Made by a program: the position numbers and the translations under genes. The notes under the pieces were generated by a model, which saw only the letters and a program-made list of their open reading frames with translations, made no database searches and was not told the origin of the DNA. From Turritopsis dohrnii (Eukaryota; Cnidaria; Hydrozoa; Anthoathecata; Oceaniidae): a stretch of DNA of 64,000 nucleotides. The stretch's first letter is position 1. Each line of letters starts with the position of its first letter. Positions 8,713 through 20,930 of the stretch are shown piece after piece. The stretch is taken from positions 1 to 64,000 of the forward strand of contig BQMF02000176.1 in assembly GCA_027922465.2 (NCBI GenBank), read 5' to 3'.

Positions 8713-9490
8713 CATTGCATTGCTCGCACTCCTCCAAAGACGTTTTTCGGCTGATTTCCACTGCGCAAACCAAAAATAACAAAACGGAGGAGCATATACT
8801 AATCGCGGAAAATCAAAAAAAGTGTCTCTCGTCTCTGCGTGGTTTTACGACAAAAAGGGAAAAAATAAGAAGGATTTGACCGTGAAAAAAAAACAAATAT
8901 GTCACTCTCTAAAATAAAACTGTGACACACAATCGCGAATTAGTATAATAAGATAGTATCTCGCGTAAAAGTTTTTTACGGCTTTAATTTCGAAAATAAT
9001 GTGACGAAAAGAGGTGACGAAAAATTAAATCACCGAATCTCAAAAAGAGACCGTGCCCATGTTGTAGAGCTCGAAAAGCTGATCAAAAAAGTGTATGGGA
9101 TCGTTTCACTACGATCAACGGTTGCAGAGATATCGTCGATCAAAGATTTTAATGACGTCATATCCGCAGTACCAAATAAAATTTAGGCCCAAATGTTGCG
9201 TCACCCCGCCACCCGTATCGCGGACCCCAAAAAACGTCAGTTATCCCTATTGGTTCTCGAGATATTTCCCCAAAAACGTCGCGTTCGATTGGGGATGCAA
9301 TGCAATGGTTCCCCGTGATATCATAAAAACATCTGACGTCAAATGCCCCGTGCTATTATACTAATCGTGAATGTGTCTTGCGTGGTCGAACTGCCGCTAT
9401 ATGACCACGATTAAGAAGATTTTGACCATTAAAAAAACAAAAACAAAACACTCTCTAAAATAAAAGTGGTATGCACACACGCGAATTAGT
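8713..9490 (+). repeat. Dispersed repeat family, copy 2 (longest)
   Basis: Begins with the TGCTCGCACTCCTCCAAAGA block, then the CTCTCTAAAATAAAA block (8907), a GTTGTAGAGCTCGAAA block (9061, also about 23791), the block at 9170-9340 nearly identical to 6706-6880, and a second CTCTCTAAAATAAAAGTG block at 9451. The block order suggests copy 1 is a derivative with an internal deletion and extra material. Confidence 0.6.
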
Positions 9491-9586
9491 ATAAGTAGAT
9501 ACTGACTTTTGTCACAAATTGTACTGATGAAGTGTGGATGAAAAGTTTCGAAATACTTCTTATATATAATTGTATAATTTTTTGCA

Positions 9587-11244
9587 GGAGCCATTGCCGC
9601 ATTCATCAAGCTCATTAATAGGTACAAGTGATGAAAGAAAACATTTAATTGATGAAATAGATGCTGCCTATGAATTATCTCTACATAAAGATAAAGAAAA
9701 AGAAGCCAATAAAAGGTGTGTTGTTTATCCTAATGAAATGCAGCAAGAAATTGGTTTCCCAACAGACTGTAGCAAGAGAATTACAAGATGCAAGAAAGCA
9801 AAGGGTCGCTTCACAACCTAATCTTGATGTTCCCCACGTAGTCATCAGTGTAAGACACTATGTCTTAGGCACAGTGAGAAGAATTTTTCATCATAATGCT
9901 AGGATGAGTGTAGTGTACGATTGGATTTGGTCCCTGTCACCAGAGCCAATGTTTTTCAAAATAATTGATGATGATATGAATTCGTATGTTCCTTCTACAG
10001 CTCCTGTTGATTATTATTCACAGAGAGTTCTAAATATGCAAGCAACAGAAGAGGCTTTTGCTCTTGAACAAGAAAATGAAGTTTCTTGGCCGGGTTTCAA
10101 AAGTCCATGCAGACATGACCTGTTTGCATATGCCGATGATGAGGCAGAAAAGTTTGTTGATGAAATTGATGCTGATGAAAACTCAAGAAAACAGCACAAA
10201 ATGAATGTTACTTGTGACTATGTAAGTGTAGAGACACTATTAAAAGATACTGAGATCAATCTTAAAAGTAAAGGTAGATGTGCAATTTCTCATCGCAGAC
10301 CTGCTTCGTTTTGACCTACTTTATTCAGACAGAATGCAGTTTCAACTCCAATTACGAAAATTATTTGGGCAGGAGAGCCATGTGCGGATGGACGCGGACC
10401 CTACAGGGAATTTTTGTTATCTGCAATGGAGAAGTTTTCTTCATCATCAAATGTATTTGGAGATCCAGATAGTGTATTTTTCACATCAAGCCCCCAGTCA
10501 GTTTTGAATAAGCAATATTACATTATGGGACAGTTGTCAGCATTATCAATTGATTATTTGTCAAGAGGACCACAATGCTTGCACCCGGCGCTGGTTGAAT
10601 TTATGTTTACATGCTGTGCTAATTTGAACATAGGAAACGTTTGTGATGGTGAATTGAACGAACATATTGCCAGGATCAGAAATGATGACAACTCAGCCTT
10701 ACTTGATGCAAATATCATGCCAAAATCATCTGTTGATGAAAATGTGCTGTTGTTTAAGCAAAACTTTTGCCTTTTGTCAAGAACTTCTGCGATTGAGCAA
10801 TATAAACATGGCATCAATTCGATTACAGAGGATATACTTAAATTACGATGTTGCATGGAAAAATTGTTTGTCAAAGATAAAGCACATGTTGTTACATTAG
10901 TGGAAGTGAGAAAGTGGATAGAGTTTCGGACTGACGACATTTTACCTGGTAGTAACGAAGAAATAGAAGCTCAAGACACAATTTTGGAGTTTGAATTATT
11001 CTTAAGCAGAATAGAAAGTGGCGAAAATGGCGTTGACTTAAGTTTATTTTTGAAGTTTGTTGCTGCTGTTGACAGAATTCCGTTGTCTGGTCTACCAAAG
11101 AAAAATGAAATCATCATCGAAAACGACGAGCATAAATTGCCGCATTCGTCGACATGTGGTCTATTGTTATATATTCCAAGAAAAGTATCATTTGATAAAC
11201 TAATATATGCCATGAAAGAGGGCATCGGATTTGGTTTAACATAA
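9587..11244 (+). pseudogene. G2E3-like HECT E3 ubiquitin ligase, broken
   Basis: Starts after a splice acceptor (TTTTTTGCAG). An acidic region with an HVVISVRHYVLGTVRR-type segment is typical of the large cnidarian G2/M-phase-specific E3-like family. It is followed by a HECT domain: AGEPCADGRGPYREFLL at about 10371, then the C-terminal LPHSSTCGLLLYIPR with the presumed catalytic Cys, and a normal end GFGLT at 11244. Three faults are visible: a frameshift near 9760, an in-frame TGA at 10312-10314, and no clear upstream exons. The HECT half itself is open from about 10315 to the end. Confidence 0.65.
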
Positions 11245-11909
11245 AACAAAACATTGCTTGGTCGATAGTTTTATTTTTTCATCAATCTTATTATGTTTAG
11301 ACGATGTTCGGATTTTCATAGCTCCGTTATAAGCTTTATTATTGATTGCTATTCCAGTTACAAAATCGTTATTCTATCTATGCTTCGTCTACTAGCCAAA
11401 GGAAGTAATAGCGATCTCATAGTGTTGCATTTTTTGTTTATTGTTAGTTTGAAAATTTCTGTTGTTAAACTCACCATCGGTTATATTTATTTTGGTAGCC
11501 CTTTGCCAATTTGCTTAACTTAAAATTTCAGGCGGTTTTATTTTTTTGAGTTTATTCTTTTTCGGTCGCGATGAACATTTTGTTACCTTTGTAGGATGGT
11601 TCTGTTACCTCTTGGATAGTTTTGAAACCTTTTAAGAATGGTTCTGTTATATTACATGAGATATATTTATCTTTTATTGTTATATATTGTATACGTGTTT
11701 GATATGAAATATTTCGAGCGGCTTTGAAACAATGCTAGGTCGAGTTTTCCACCTACCTAATAAGGTTTGGAGCTGACGTAATTGTTGTGGTTTTGAGGAT
11801 AAGGGTCACGTTTCTTTATTAGTACAATAGATGAACTCATCATGACAAAATCACTTGGTATTCAAAATATAGGTTTCTTTTGTACAGGTGAACTTCCGTA
11901 TAATAGTTC
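11245..11909. other. No gene recognised
   Basis: AT-rich sequence with a few GTTCTGTTA repeats (11585-11650). Nothing else supportable. Confidence 0.5.
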
Positions 11910-13706
11910 CTACAGATTATCAATGTGATTAATGAGATCTTGATAAAATGTTTTGGCTTCTTCAACTGTTTTGGGCATTAATAAGTTGTTTTGGGTTATA
12001 ACAGCAAATACAATATCTTCAAAATCTTCACTGCAACCGAAATTTGATTTTCCTTTGCAACATTCACTTTTTGCCATGTCAATATCTCTATCAGATACAG
12101 AAATTTTGTAATCGTGTGTTCCTGAAAAGTAAGTGAATAACATGCAAAAATGTGGTTACAAAAATAATTGCTTAAGACTCAATAAGTTAATGGTTAATGT
12201 GTCCTCAGAAGCCTTTTTTAATTATTTTCGATGGTTTATATTGACCGTATTTTTATATAAAGCCGTTTACCGTATGCTGTAGGCATTTTATAGATCAGAC
12301 TTGGTCTTCCACTCGGTGAATTCTGATTAGGGTACGGATGGATCCGGTGGTTGTTATGCAATCTACGAACGCTATCTAATTCCTCCTGAATGATTCCCAT
12401 GAAGCAAAATTTCAGACATTGCTAAGAAGAGAGTGAATATTTATGTCTTCAAAACCGTCTTTGTCAGAGATATTTTACATAGAGTTTGAACCAACCTGTG
12501 AATGCCATCAGTTTCATCCCAAGTTCCATCATCCGCCATATCCTTGAATAAATTCATCCACCATTGTGCACTCCATTTCCGTAAAACTGACCACCAAGCT
12601 TCAATTCTCTAAACAAAAGCGATTTTCAACACTTGTAGAAGAATACATATAAACATATTTAACAAGAATGAAATATACCTGGTTTGAAGTTGATTTCCCG
12701 AATCTGAAGCTTTTCTCTCCACTGAACTGATCATCCTGAAAACGAATGTATTGTTGGATTCCGGCAACATTAAGATTTTCACTTCCTCTATCCGCGCGAA
12801 TTCGTCGTGCTGTTCCTAAATTTAAAACCCAAAGTTTCCTTAAAACTTCATAAACAAGACCTCGTTGTTCTTGCGTTCACACCCATCTATGCAACCATGA
12901 ATACAAAAACCGTATCGTTTCAATTTATCATATCCGTCTATATGCCAAGAATCATTTGGACCCTATAATAAGAAAGCATTCCTTTGAATGTTATTCTGAA
13001 TAATGTTTTTGTAAATTATTTAAATTTCATGGATGTTCTAACCTTTACCATATACTTCCTTCTCTGCAGCTTCCTTGCTCTCCTCATTTCTACACCTTCT
13101 GGATCAATCAGTTTTTGTAATTCATAAACAGTACTTCTATGAAAATTTAATAATAATCAGTTATTATAGTTATTGATTTAAAATATCGCTTCTGTAGTAT
13201 AAGAAATAGGTACAACTTATTACCTACTCACAGGAAGTTTATGCTTGGTCCTGACTACATGATGTAGCGATCTGTATCCGAGTAGTGATCCACTACCTTT
13301 TAATTCCCTCTAAGATTCAAGCATAGGTAATTAGGTAATTGCAATGTATGTATTCACATGTTGAAGAGAGGTTGTATTTATATTTACAGAACAACAAAAA
13401 TCTATGATGGTGCACTGCCCTCTATCCTGACACGTCATAAAAAAATTAAAATAATTAAAATGTTTAAACTCACTCTAACAGCATCGTAGATTTCAATAAT
13501 TTTTCCATATTTTTTCAGTATTCTTTTTAAGGTCCGCAGACTAGACAAAGATACCGTCAAATTTGCTACATAGCATTTCAAACCTTTAATAAAATATATG
13601 AATATCAATTTTCATCACCTTATTTCGTAACCTTTTGTAGATAAACATGCCAGAATCTCTTTGTAATTGTAACCTTTGTCGAAGCATTTAATAGTGAGAC
13701 AATCTC
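11910..13706 (-). CDS. Spliced transposon-derived DDE integrase (integrase core-like) gene
   Basis: Exons on the minus strand, each with GT-AG borders: 13706-13619, 13565-13474, 13309-13224, 13136-13043, 12962-12883, about 12855-12679, 12608-12496, about 12422-12270 and 12121-11910. In order they encode an HTH-like part (SLRTLKRILKKYG), a basic DPEGVEMRRARKLQRR segment, then the catalytic core: WHIDGYDKLKRYG (first Asp), IRADRGSEN (second Asp), NQRIEAWW (Glu). The C-terminus has GIIQEELD, PSGRPSLIY and a final KTVEEAKTFYQ motif. This is the rve-like family found as single spliced genes or transposon relics in fish and invertebrates. The phase between the 12496 and 12422 exons does not fit simply, so a small indel or a different splice site is likely. 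No start exon or TIR was found. Confidence 0.65.
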
Positions 13707-13896
13707 CTAGTAAGAAAGAACATTCCATTTATCCAGTATTATTGCATTGACTGTTATCAGTTGAAAGATTCAGCCTTTAGTGAGTTACTTGTAACTACAT
13801 ATGCTGCCATGTCGTTTTTATAAGGGCACTAACGCCTGGTACCATCTTTACTCTGCCAATTAACAACTGATTTTACGGTGCCGATACTATCAAATA

Positions 13897-13963
13897 TTCG
13901 ATCCCGGGATCGAAGTTCGATCCCAGGATCGAAGCTCGATCCTGAGATCGAATGTCTATAAAA
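13897..13963 (+). promoter_or_regulatory. Three tandem 19-bp palindromic sites next to a TATA-like box
   Basis: Three units in a row: TTCGATCCCGGGATCGAAG, TTCGATCCCAGGATCGAAG and CTCGATCCTGAGATCGAAT. Each is a dyad of TTCGATCC, and together they form 57 bp. TCTATAAAAAG follows immediately (about 13954), about 25 bp before the start of the next ORF's 5' end. It looks like an operator/TATA arrangement belonging to the FP-like ORF or its retroelement. Confidence 0.5.
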
Positions 13964-13986
13964 AGATGCATCATAATGTGGCCCTA

Positions 13987-14333
13987 ATGGCTTCCGTACA
14001 AAACGCTAAAAACGTGGTTGTTCGTTTTGTAAACAGAAAAGCCTGTGAAATAACTTTAAAAAACAAAAAAAACTCAACAACATTGATTTTGAATACTGTG
14101 GCCTTCCTTCGAACTCGGAAGTTTTCGTGAACGAAAATTTGAACAGATTCTATCAGCGTTTAACGTGGCGTTGCAGAGAATTGAAAAGGAAAAAAGCTAT
14201 TGAGAAATTCAAATATCAAAACGAGTCTGTCAGAATAAAACTTAGCGATGGATCGACCATAAAAGTACTAAGTGAAGAAGAACTGTTTGAGGCTTTTCCG
14301 GACTTGGAATTTTCTGAAGGAAATAATCAGTAG
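13987..14333 (+). pseudogene. Retroelement ORF1-like protein with FP-type domain, frameshifted
   Basis: Starts ATGGCTTCC and encodes NVVVRFVNRKACEI, then loses frame in an A-rich run near 14075. The next frame continues with NENLNRFYQRLTWRCRELKR and a short SDGSTIKVLSEEEL region. This is the layout of the baculovirus-FP-like domain found in ORF1 proteins of several non-LTR retrotransposons. It probably represents a fragment of another retroelement copy lying just upstream of the 14.4-kb element. The break sits at an A8 homopolymer, so an assembly error is possible. Confidence 0.5.
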
Positions 14334-14567
14334 TGATTCTTTTCGCGCACTTCTCTTATGAATTAAAAGGCGCCAACCTCGGGTATTTTTAAATTCATAA
14401 TGGCGTTTGTACTGTGGTATCCGTTATAGAGAAGTTCTTGCCTTCGCGTTCTCCAGTGTGTTTTTTTCTTGTGGTTTTTTTCTCAAGGTTTCTGCCACAA
14501 TTTGTGAATATTTGTTCTTTTTCTTTTTGACTCTCTATTTGAGTTTGTCTGTTTATTTGGTTTTTTA

Positions 14568-14804
14568 ATGTCTGTGTCTGAAAACGAAAAATATTACTGT
14601 CCAATATGTAATAAGCTTGTTCCTGAAAACTGCAACTCCATCTTTTGTGATCACTGCAACTGCTGGATTCACAAAAAATGTAGTAAAATTTCCAACAAAG
14701 ATTTCGAATCTCTTGTTAAGTCTGACAATAAAGCCCCTTGGTATTGCAAAGATTGTAATGCAAAAATTTTCCCTTTTCATAACACTAATTTCGACTCCCC
14801 CTAA
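14568..14804 (+). CDS. PHD-type zinc finger protein of the retrotransposon (78 aa)
   Basis: A single PHD/ESZ-like finger with the Cys/His ligands CPIC, CNSIFCDHC, WIHKKC and WYCKDC in order, filling most of the 78 residues. PHD fingers are common at the N-terminus of CR1/L2-type ORF1 or ORF2 proteins, where they are thought to contact chromatin or nucleic acid. The frame stops just before the endonuclease ORF, so this is either the whole ORF1 or the N-terminal part of a broken single polyprotein. Confidence 0.65.
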   Translation: MSVSENEKYYCPICNKLVPENCNSIFCDHCNCWIHKKCSKISNKDFESLVKSDNKAPWYCKDCNAKIFPFHNTNFDSP

Positions 14805-16933
14805 GACTGCCCTACTTCTTCTGGTATTGATTTATTCGAATTCAAAACTCTATTTACTGCACTTAACACTCTAAGCCATGAATCTACCCAATATTCTTAT
14901 GAAGACTTTACAATCAGTAACTTAAACTGCAAGTATTATGACTGTGACGAGTTTAAATTGATTAAGAATAAATCTAAGTCTTTTTCTGCCTTCCACTTAA
15001 ATATTGCTTCACTAAGTTCCCATTTCGAAGAGCTCCATACACTTTTACTTAGCCTTAATCATCATTTTGGTATTATTGCTATAACTGAAACTAGATTCAA
15101 ATCTGCTTTTCCTCCTATAAATTATTCACTTCCTAACTATTCTCATATACACACTCCCACTGATTCTTCAGCTGGAGGTGCTCTACTATACATCTCAAGC
15201 AATCTCTCATATAAACCTCGCAATGATCTAGCAAAGATATTAAATAAATCTAAACAGATTGAATCAGTGTTTGTAGAAATAACCCAAGGAAAAAAGGCAA
15301 CATACTGGTTGCCTCAATTTACAAACATCCTCTGATGCCTATTCAGGAATTTAATTCTGACTATTTAACTCCTCTTCTGGAGAAAGCGTGCAAGGAAAAT
15401 AAAACCTTAATTTTGTTGGGTGACTTTAATATCGATTTATTGAACTCTGAAAACTCTCAGTGCTCCAGTTTTTTAGACATTCTTGGTTCCTATTCTCTTT
15501 CCCCCACTATTCTCTTTCCTACCCGGATGACAAATTCATCAAAATCTCTCATTGACAATATTTTTGTCTCTTCATCTAAATTCAAGCTTATTACAGGTAA
15601 TTTAGTTTGTAGCATCTCTGATCATCTTCCGCAATTTATATTTCTTCTCAACTCTGAAAAGTCAACCCCCAATAATACTCCTACCTACAACCGTAATTGG
15701 TCAAAATTTGATCGAGCAAATTTTATGCTAGACTATTTTGATATTGGCTGGGATTGTAAACTTGAACTATCTGCTGGTAATGTCAATACCTCTTTTGAAA
15801 CATTTTTTAAATTACGAATTTAGTAGATCAACATGTGCCTCTCATCAAACTGACCAAGAAAAAAATTAAATTTTTATCAAAACCCTGGATAACTCCAGGA
15901 ATTAAGAAGTCTGTGTCAACCAGAGATAGACTCCTCAAACAATTTGTTAAAACTAATGGTGCATCTTTAAAATCTTCTCTTCACTTACAATACAAGCGTT
16001 ACAGAAACCAAATTGTGTCATTGTGTAGAATAAGTAAGAAAAGTTATTACTCTGAGTACTTTAATTCCAATATCAATAACATTAAAAATATCTGGAAGGA
16101 GTGAAAGAAATAATATCGGTTAGCTCCGCCTCTAATCTCAATTCTTATTCGATATCTGTTTATAGTGACATCACCTCTGACCCTTCTACTGTAGCCAATG
16201 CATTCAATGATTACTTCTCCTCTGTTGTTGATACTATAAGGGCTTCAATCCCCTATACCTCAAAACATTTTTCTGGATACTTAAAAAGCCCTAACCGTTT
16301 CATGGAATCATTCAATATATCTCCTGTAACCGCTGACGAGGTTGCAAAGCTTATTAATTCTTTATCTGATAATAAAGCAAACGGTCCTTATAGTATTGAA
16401 AACAACATTCTTAAACTTCTCAAATTTGAAATCTCACATCTACTACATAAAATCTTTAATCTTTCCTTCTCTACTGGTGTCTTTCCTACTCCTTTAAAAA
16501 CCTCTGCTGTTACTCCTGTTTTCAAAAAGGGATCTCTCCAACTACCGACCAATATCTCTTCTATCTAACATTGACAAAATTCTCGAAAAATTAATGTACT
16601 CACGTCTCATAATGTTTCTTGAAAAAACAACACCTTGTATGAGAGACAATTTGGCTTCCGCAAAAACTATTCTACTTCACGTGCTTTAAGCCGGATTTCC
16701 ACTTAAGAAAATGATACGCGGACCAGTACGTACCGTACCACAGAGCATGCGCATAAATTTTTTACAGAACTACGCGAACAGAAATGCTCAGTACGCGTAC
16801 CAAAAAAAAAGTTCAACTAGATTCAACTTTTTTACGTAACACGCGTATCACATTTAATGCGCACCAATGAGAGTTCTCTATTTTTGCACTAGTAAACAAA
16901 AACTGATCAAATTTATTTCATGAGACTTTCAAG

Positions 16934-18055
16934 ATGGCGTCTTTGGATGGTCAACACCACGTGCTGTCGAAAGCTCAATTATTTTAACTACTTCAGGCAG
17001 CAAGTCAACACCAAGGGCAGTTTATACAGCCACTAGTTAGTCAAGAAAATCCTAGTGAGCCTGGAGATCAGATTTCATCTTTATTTTCTCAAGAAGTCCC
17101 TGGAACAACACAACAGGAAGAGCAAGAACGTGTATATTATGATAAAGGAAAAGAACTCACTGAAAATGAACTATGTGTCCACTTAATGGAAGAAATCAGA
17201 AAGTACCCATGTATTTGGGATATTTTATCAAAGTCCCATAAAGTTAAACCGAAAAAAGTAGAAGCTTGGCGAAGAATTGCTTCAAACTTAAGTCAACCAG
17301 GTGAAATTAATTCTTCATTATAGTTATAGTTTTTCATTTTTTATATTATATTATTTATATTATATACACAGTAGTAACCTCCGCCTTTTTTGTGTGTCTT
17401 CACCCACTTCTTTTCCTTACATTAATATATTTTTATGAGTTGAAACATGGTGAATTATTCACTTTATTCTCCATTTTTTTGTTTTATTGTTAATTATATG
17501 GCAGGTAATGAAAAATCAATTTTTGAAAATTTTATTTTAGAAACCAACCTACAAAAAATATTTGATCGACCCAAAGATAATTATCGAAGATGTTTGCGTA
17601 AAAGAGAGAAGTTGACAAGGTCAGGAGCTGGAAGTAAAAAGTTGCCATCATGTGATTTTTTCTTGGAGTTGTCATTTTTACACGATACAATGTCGAGTGT
17701 ACCAACTGATTCAAATTTTAATACTATAATGCCTATAAATGATCAAACTCGATCAAAAACACCAGATACTACGGATGATGATGAAAGTAAAGATTTCATA
17801 ACTCCAACAGCTTCTGGAAATGCAAAGGAAAAGAAAAGAAAACAAGTCGATCTTGATGAATTACTTGCTGAATCTATTTCATTAGATATAAAGAAAAGAA
17901 AAGAAAAAGAAAGTCCAAAAGCTAGTGATGAGGATTCAGATACGCTCTTCTTAAAAAGCCTTGTTGGTCACATGAGACTACTTTCAAATAGACGAAAAAA
18001 AGAAGCAAAACTGAAAATCTTGCAAATCTTGTTGGATTTTGATGATGATGAATAA
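16934..18055 (+). pseudogene. Harbinger MADF-BESS DNA-binding partner protein
   Basis: Exon 1 starts ATGGCGTCTTTGG at 16934 and ends at an AACCAG/GTGAAA donor near 17300; it encodes the first half of a MADF domain (LMEEIRKYPCIWDIL). Exon 2 begins after ATGGCAG at about 17504 and encodes the second half (DNYRRCLRKREKL, LELSFL), an acidic linker, a basic nuclear-localisation-like stretch and a C-terminal BESS motif (FLKSLVGHMRLL). Such Myb/MADF proteins help Harbinger transposase bind its ends and enter the nucleus. An in-frame TAA near 16984 in exon 1 would truncate it. Confidence 0.65.
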
Positions 18056-18231
18056 TAAACTAGATCAAGTTGTATTTGGTATGTTTATATCATTCTTCAT
18101 GTTGTTTACATATCTAGTTAAGTTTACTATATTGGTAGTTTGATGAGTTCGATGTCATGTGCTGGTTATATAATCCCATTGCCAATCCACCTGACCTTCT
18201 GGAGAGGAGAAGTAGTCAAGAAAGTCTTCCC

Positions 18232-19422
18232 TTACTTTTTTGCGTTTCTACTATAGTTGTTTGATGCAGCTCTTGAAAATGGTTGCAATACATCATTGCT
18301 ACTGATATCATTTCGCCAATCCCCAAGTCTCATACCAGTGACAGTATCACAATCAGTATAGCCCGGTGGACAATACCTTGAGTTGCATGTGTTGAACTCT
18401 TTTCCTGACATTAAGAAGTTGTGCAAAACTATTACTGCCTTTGTTATATTGACTACTACATGTGTTCTAGCATTAATTGGTCGTCTGAAAATGCGGAATC
18501 GAGAAGCTGCAATACCAAATGTATTTTCTTTTGATCTCCTAGCCCTTGATAATCTATAGTTGTATATTCTTGCTTTGGTACCAAGCACTTCTTTTGGATA
18601 AGGTTTCATTAAATAATTTTTCAAACCAAATGCTTCATCTCCCACTAGAACTTAAGGTAAGTCACAACCTTTGTAACTTAATAAAGACTCTGGCTCCGGA
18701 ATATCCATTCTTCCTTCATTGAAGGCTTCTCCCATTCTGCTGTTGGCAAAGACACCACCATCACTATTTCGCCCTAAATCACCTACATCAACTAATACAA
18801 ATCTATTATTAGCGTCACAAATTGCCATCAAAACAATAGAAAAAATTTTTTTGTAATTAAAATACAATGACCCACAATTTGCAGGAGCTTGTATCATCAC
18901 ATGTTTTCCATCGATTGCACCGATGCAATGAGGAAAATTCCAATTTTTCAAAAAATCATTTGCAATTACTTTCCACTCTTGTTTTGATTGGGGAGGCAGT
19001 AGATATTCTTCAACTAAAGCGTTATAGATTTCAGCACACGTCTCTTCCATTATTCGGCTGACACTTGTTGGACTGATACGATAACTGGTAGCGACAGTGG
19101 ACTGTGCATCCCCTGTTGCAAGATATCTCAATGTGACACAAAGGCGCTCACCTGGCCCAATACATTCTCGTTTTAAAGATGACTTTTGAATTCGTGGTCC
19201 AATTTTTGATAACAGTACTTCATACTGTTCAACGCTCATACGAAAAGACTTGAAAAAATATTCTGAGTCATGTAATCGCAAATCTTGCACTAGTAAATAA
19301 TATTCTCCTTTAACTTTCCTTTCTGTAAAGATTCTTCTCACCCAAAATCTCCTTTTTTTACTTAATTTTTCTTTTCTTCGTTTTAGCAAAAGAAGAGTTA
19401 AGGTTCTTCTACTCAAAATCAT
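18232..19422 (-). pseudogene. HARBI1-like DDE transposase with an in-frame stop
   Basis: Starts MILSRRTL at 19422. A HTH-like N-terminal region (SPTSVSRIMEE) is followed by catalytic motifs IGAIDGKHV (Asp), VDVGDLGRNSD (Asp) and GDEAFGLKNYLMKPYP (Glu), then the usual RRPINA/HNFL C-terminal part. A single TAA at 18652-18654 interrupts an otherwise continuous frame just before the catalytic Glu, so this copy cannot make full transposase. It converges with the MADF gene, the normal Harbinger layout. Confidence 0.8.
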
Positions 19423-20789
19423 TTAGAAGTGTTTGTTTGACAATCTAATCTTTTGGAAATTTGGATTTTTATTAATCCCGCTAAAATGTAATCTTTTGGA
19501 AATTGATCCGCGGAGTGTTACGTATCAAAGTACGCGTAGTTCGTGTTGGGTTCGCGTATCATTTTGTTTAAGTGGAAATCCGGCTTTAATAAGCATCACC
19601 GAACGTATTTGCTCAGCTCTAGACCAGGGTCAGTTTGCTGTTGGGGTATTTGTTGATCTACAGAAAGCATTCGACACTGTGGACCATGAAATTCTATGTC
19701 AAAAACTATCGTATTATGGTGTTAGAGGAACTGCCAATAGATGGTTCAGGACCTATCTCTCTCATAGAACACAGTTTGTGAAAATTTCAAACTTGAATTC
19801 AACACTTAAATTAATTAAATATGGGGTTCCACAAGGTTCCGTCTTGGGACCACTTTTGTTTCTTATCGATATCAATGATCTTCACCAAGCCCTTGCATTC
19901 TCAGAAGTTTACCATTTTGCTGACGATACTAATCTTCTTCACTTTAGTCACTCACTTAAATGTATCAACAAGAAGGTCAACATAGACAGACATAGACATA
20001 GACATAGCTTCTCGTCCATTGGCTCAACGCCAATAAAATATCTTTAAACACAAGCAAAACTGAGTTTGTTCTTTTCAAATCCAAATGTAAACCATCTAAT
20101 TTTAACCTAAGAATTAATATTAATGGGAAAAGACTTCAGCCAAGTGAACATATTAAATATCTTGGATCAAAACTTAAACTGGAAAAAGCATACTGATACT
20201 CTTTCCATGAAACTTCGTAGGGCTAATGGTGCCCTCTGTAAAATCCGCCACTTTGTTCCTCATTTCGTTCTTCTTTCTATTTATCATGCTATCTTCTCAT
20301 CTCACTTACGCTATGGTTGCCAGGTCTGGGCTCAACAAGAATCTTTTATCACTAAACGTATTTCAAAAATCCTACTTCAAAAATCTGCTGCTCGTATTAT
20401 CACATTCTCTCCTCATCTCACCCCTTCCAAATCTCTCTTTGCTAAACTTGGTTTTCTTACTATCTTTGATCTTGTCAAAACCTGCAATGTATTATTCATA
20501 CATTCAGCCCTCAATCATCAGTTACCTCGTCACATTCAGAGTACTATCAAATTTTCTAAGCTATCACATGAACTTAATACTAGAGGAAAGTCAATGGGCA
20601 CTCTATCTAAACCCTTAGTCAATACTAAATCCTTCGGAATACCCTCTATTACCTACCAATCCATAACTTGTTGGAATTTTTTCCAATCTACTTTTTGTCA
20701 CCTGGAACTAAGTTCCATACATCTAAGCCAACTAAAAAACCTTGTCAGTGGTTTTTTCTTATCGCAATACACAGACAGTATCTAATAAT

Positions 20790-20930
20790 TGAGCAATTTT
20801 TTTTTTGGTTTGTTTTTTTGGGTTTTTTTGTTGTTGTTGTTTGTTTTTTTTTTTGTTTTGTTTTTTGTTTTGTTTTTGTTTTTTTTGTTGTTTTTTGTTG
20901 TTTATTTATTCGTCTTTTTCTTGCATTTTA
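20790..20930 (+). repeat. T-rich low-complexity tract in the retrotransposon 3' UTR
   Basis: About 140 bp of T runs broken by single G or C. Long hydrophobic Phe/Cys ORFs in this stretch are artefacts of the composition. Confidence 0.8.

Larger units (their letters stand above)
16689..19585. mobile_element. PIF/Harbinger DNA transposon nested in the retrotransposon
   Basis: Terminal inverted repeats begin AGCCGGATTTCCACTTAA and end with the complement; similarity extends about 31 bp to ATGATACGCG. The target site duplication is TTA at 16686-16688 and 19586-19588, the classic PIF/Harbinger target. Removing the element restores continuity of the retrotransposon RT frame. Two convergent genes, a MADF-BESS protein and a HARBI1-like transposase, complete the usual Harbinger pair. 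Confidence 0.9.
14958..20785 (+). pseudogene. Endonuclease-reverse transcriptase ORF, multiply broken
   Basis: Pieces on the plus strand: endonuclease 14958-15335 (FHLNIASL, IAITETRF) and 15335-15823 (LLGDFNIDLL, SDHLPQF); RT N-terminal region 15835-16568; RT core 19589-20047 (VFVDLQKAFDTVDHEIL, GVPQGSVLGPLLF, catalytic FADDTNLL); and thumb/C-terminal region 20123-20785. Frameshifts separate the pieces, a CATAGA expansion lies near 19985-20010, and a transposon occupies 16689-19585. Motifs are those of the L2/CR1 group, which copies its RNA by target-primed reverse transcription. Confidence 0.75.

Noticed and set aside
10312..10314. In-frame TGA in the HECT gene as selenocysteine
   Set aside because: No selenoprotein homolog, no visible SECIS, and another frameshift lies upstream; a nonsense mutation is simpler.
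11293..11523. 76-codon ORF downstream of the HECT pseudogene
   Set aside because: No motif and composition matches the surrounding non-coding DNA.
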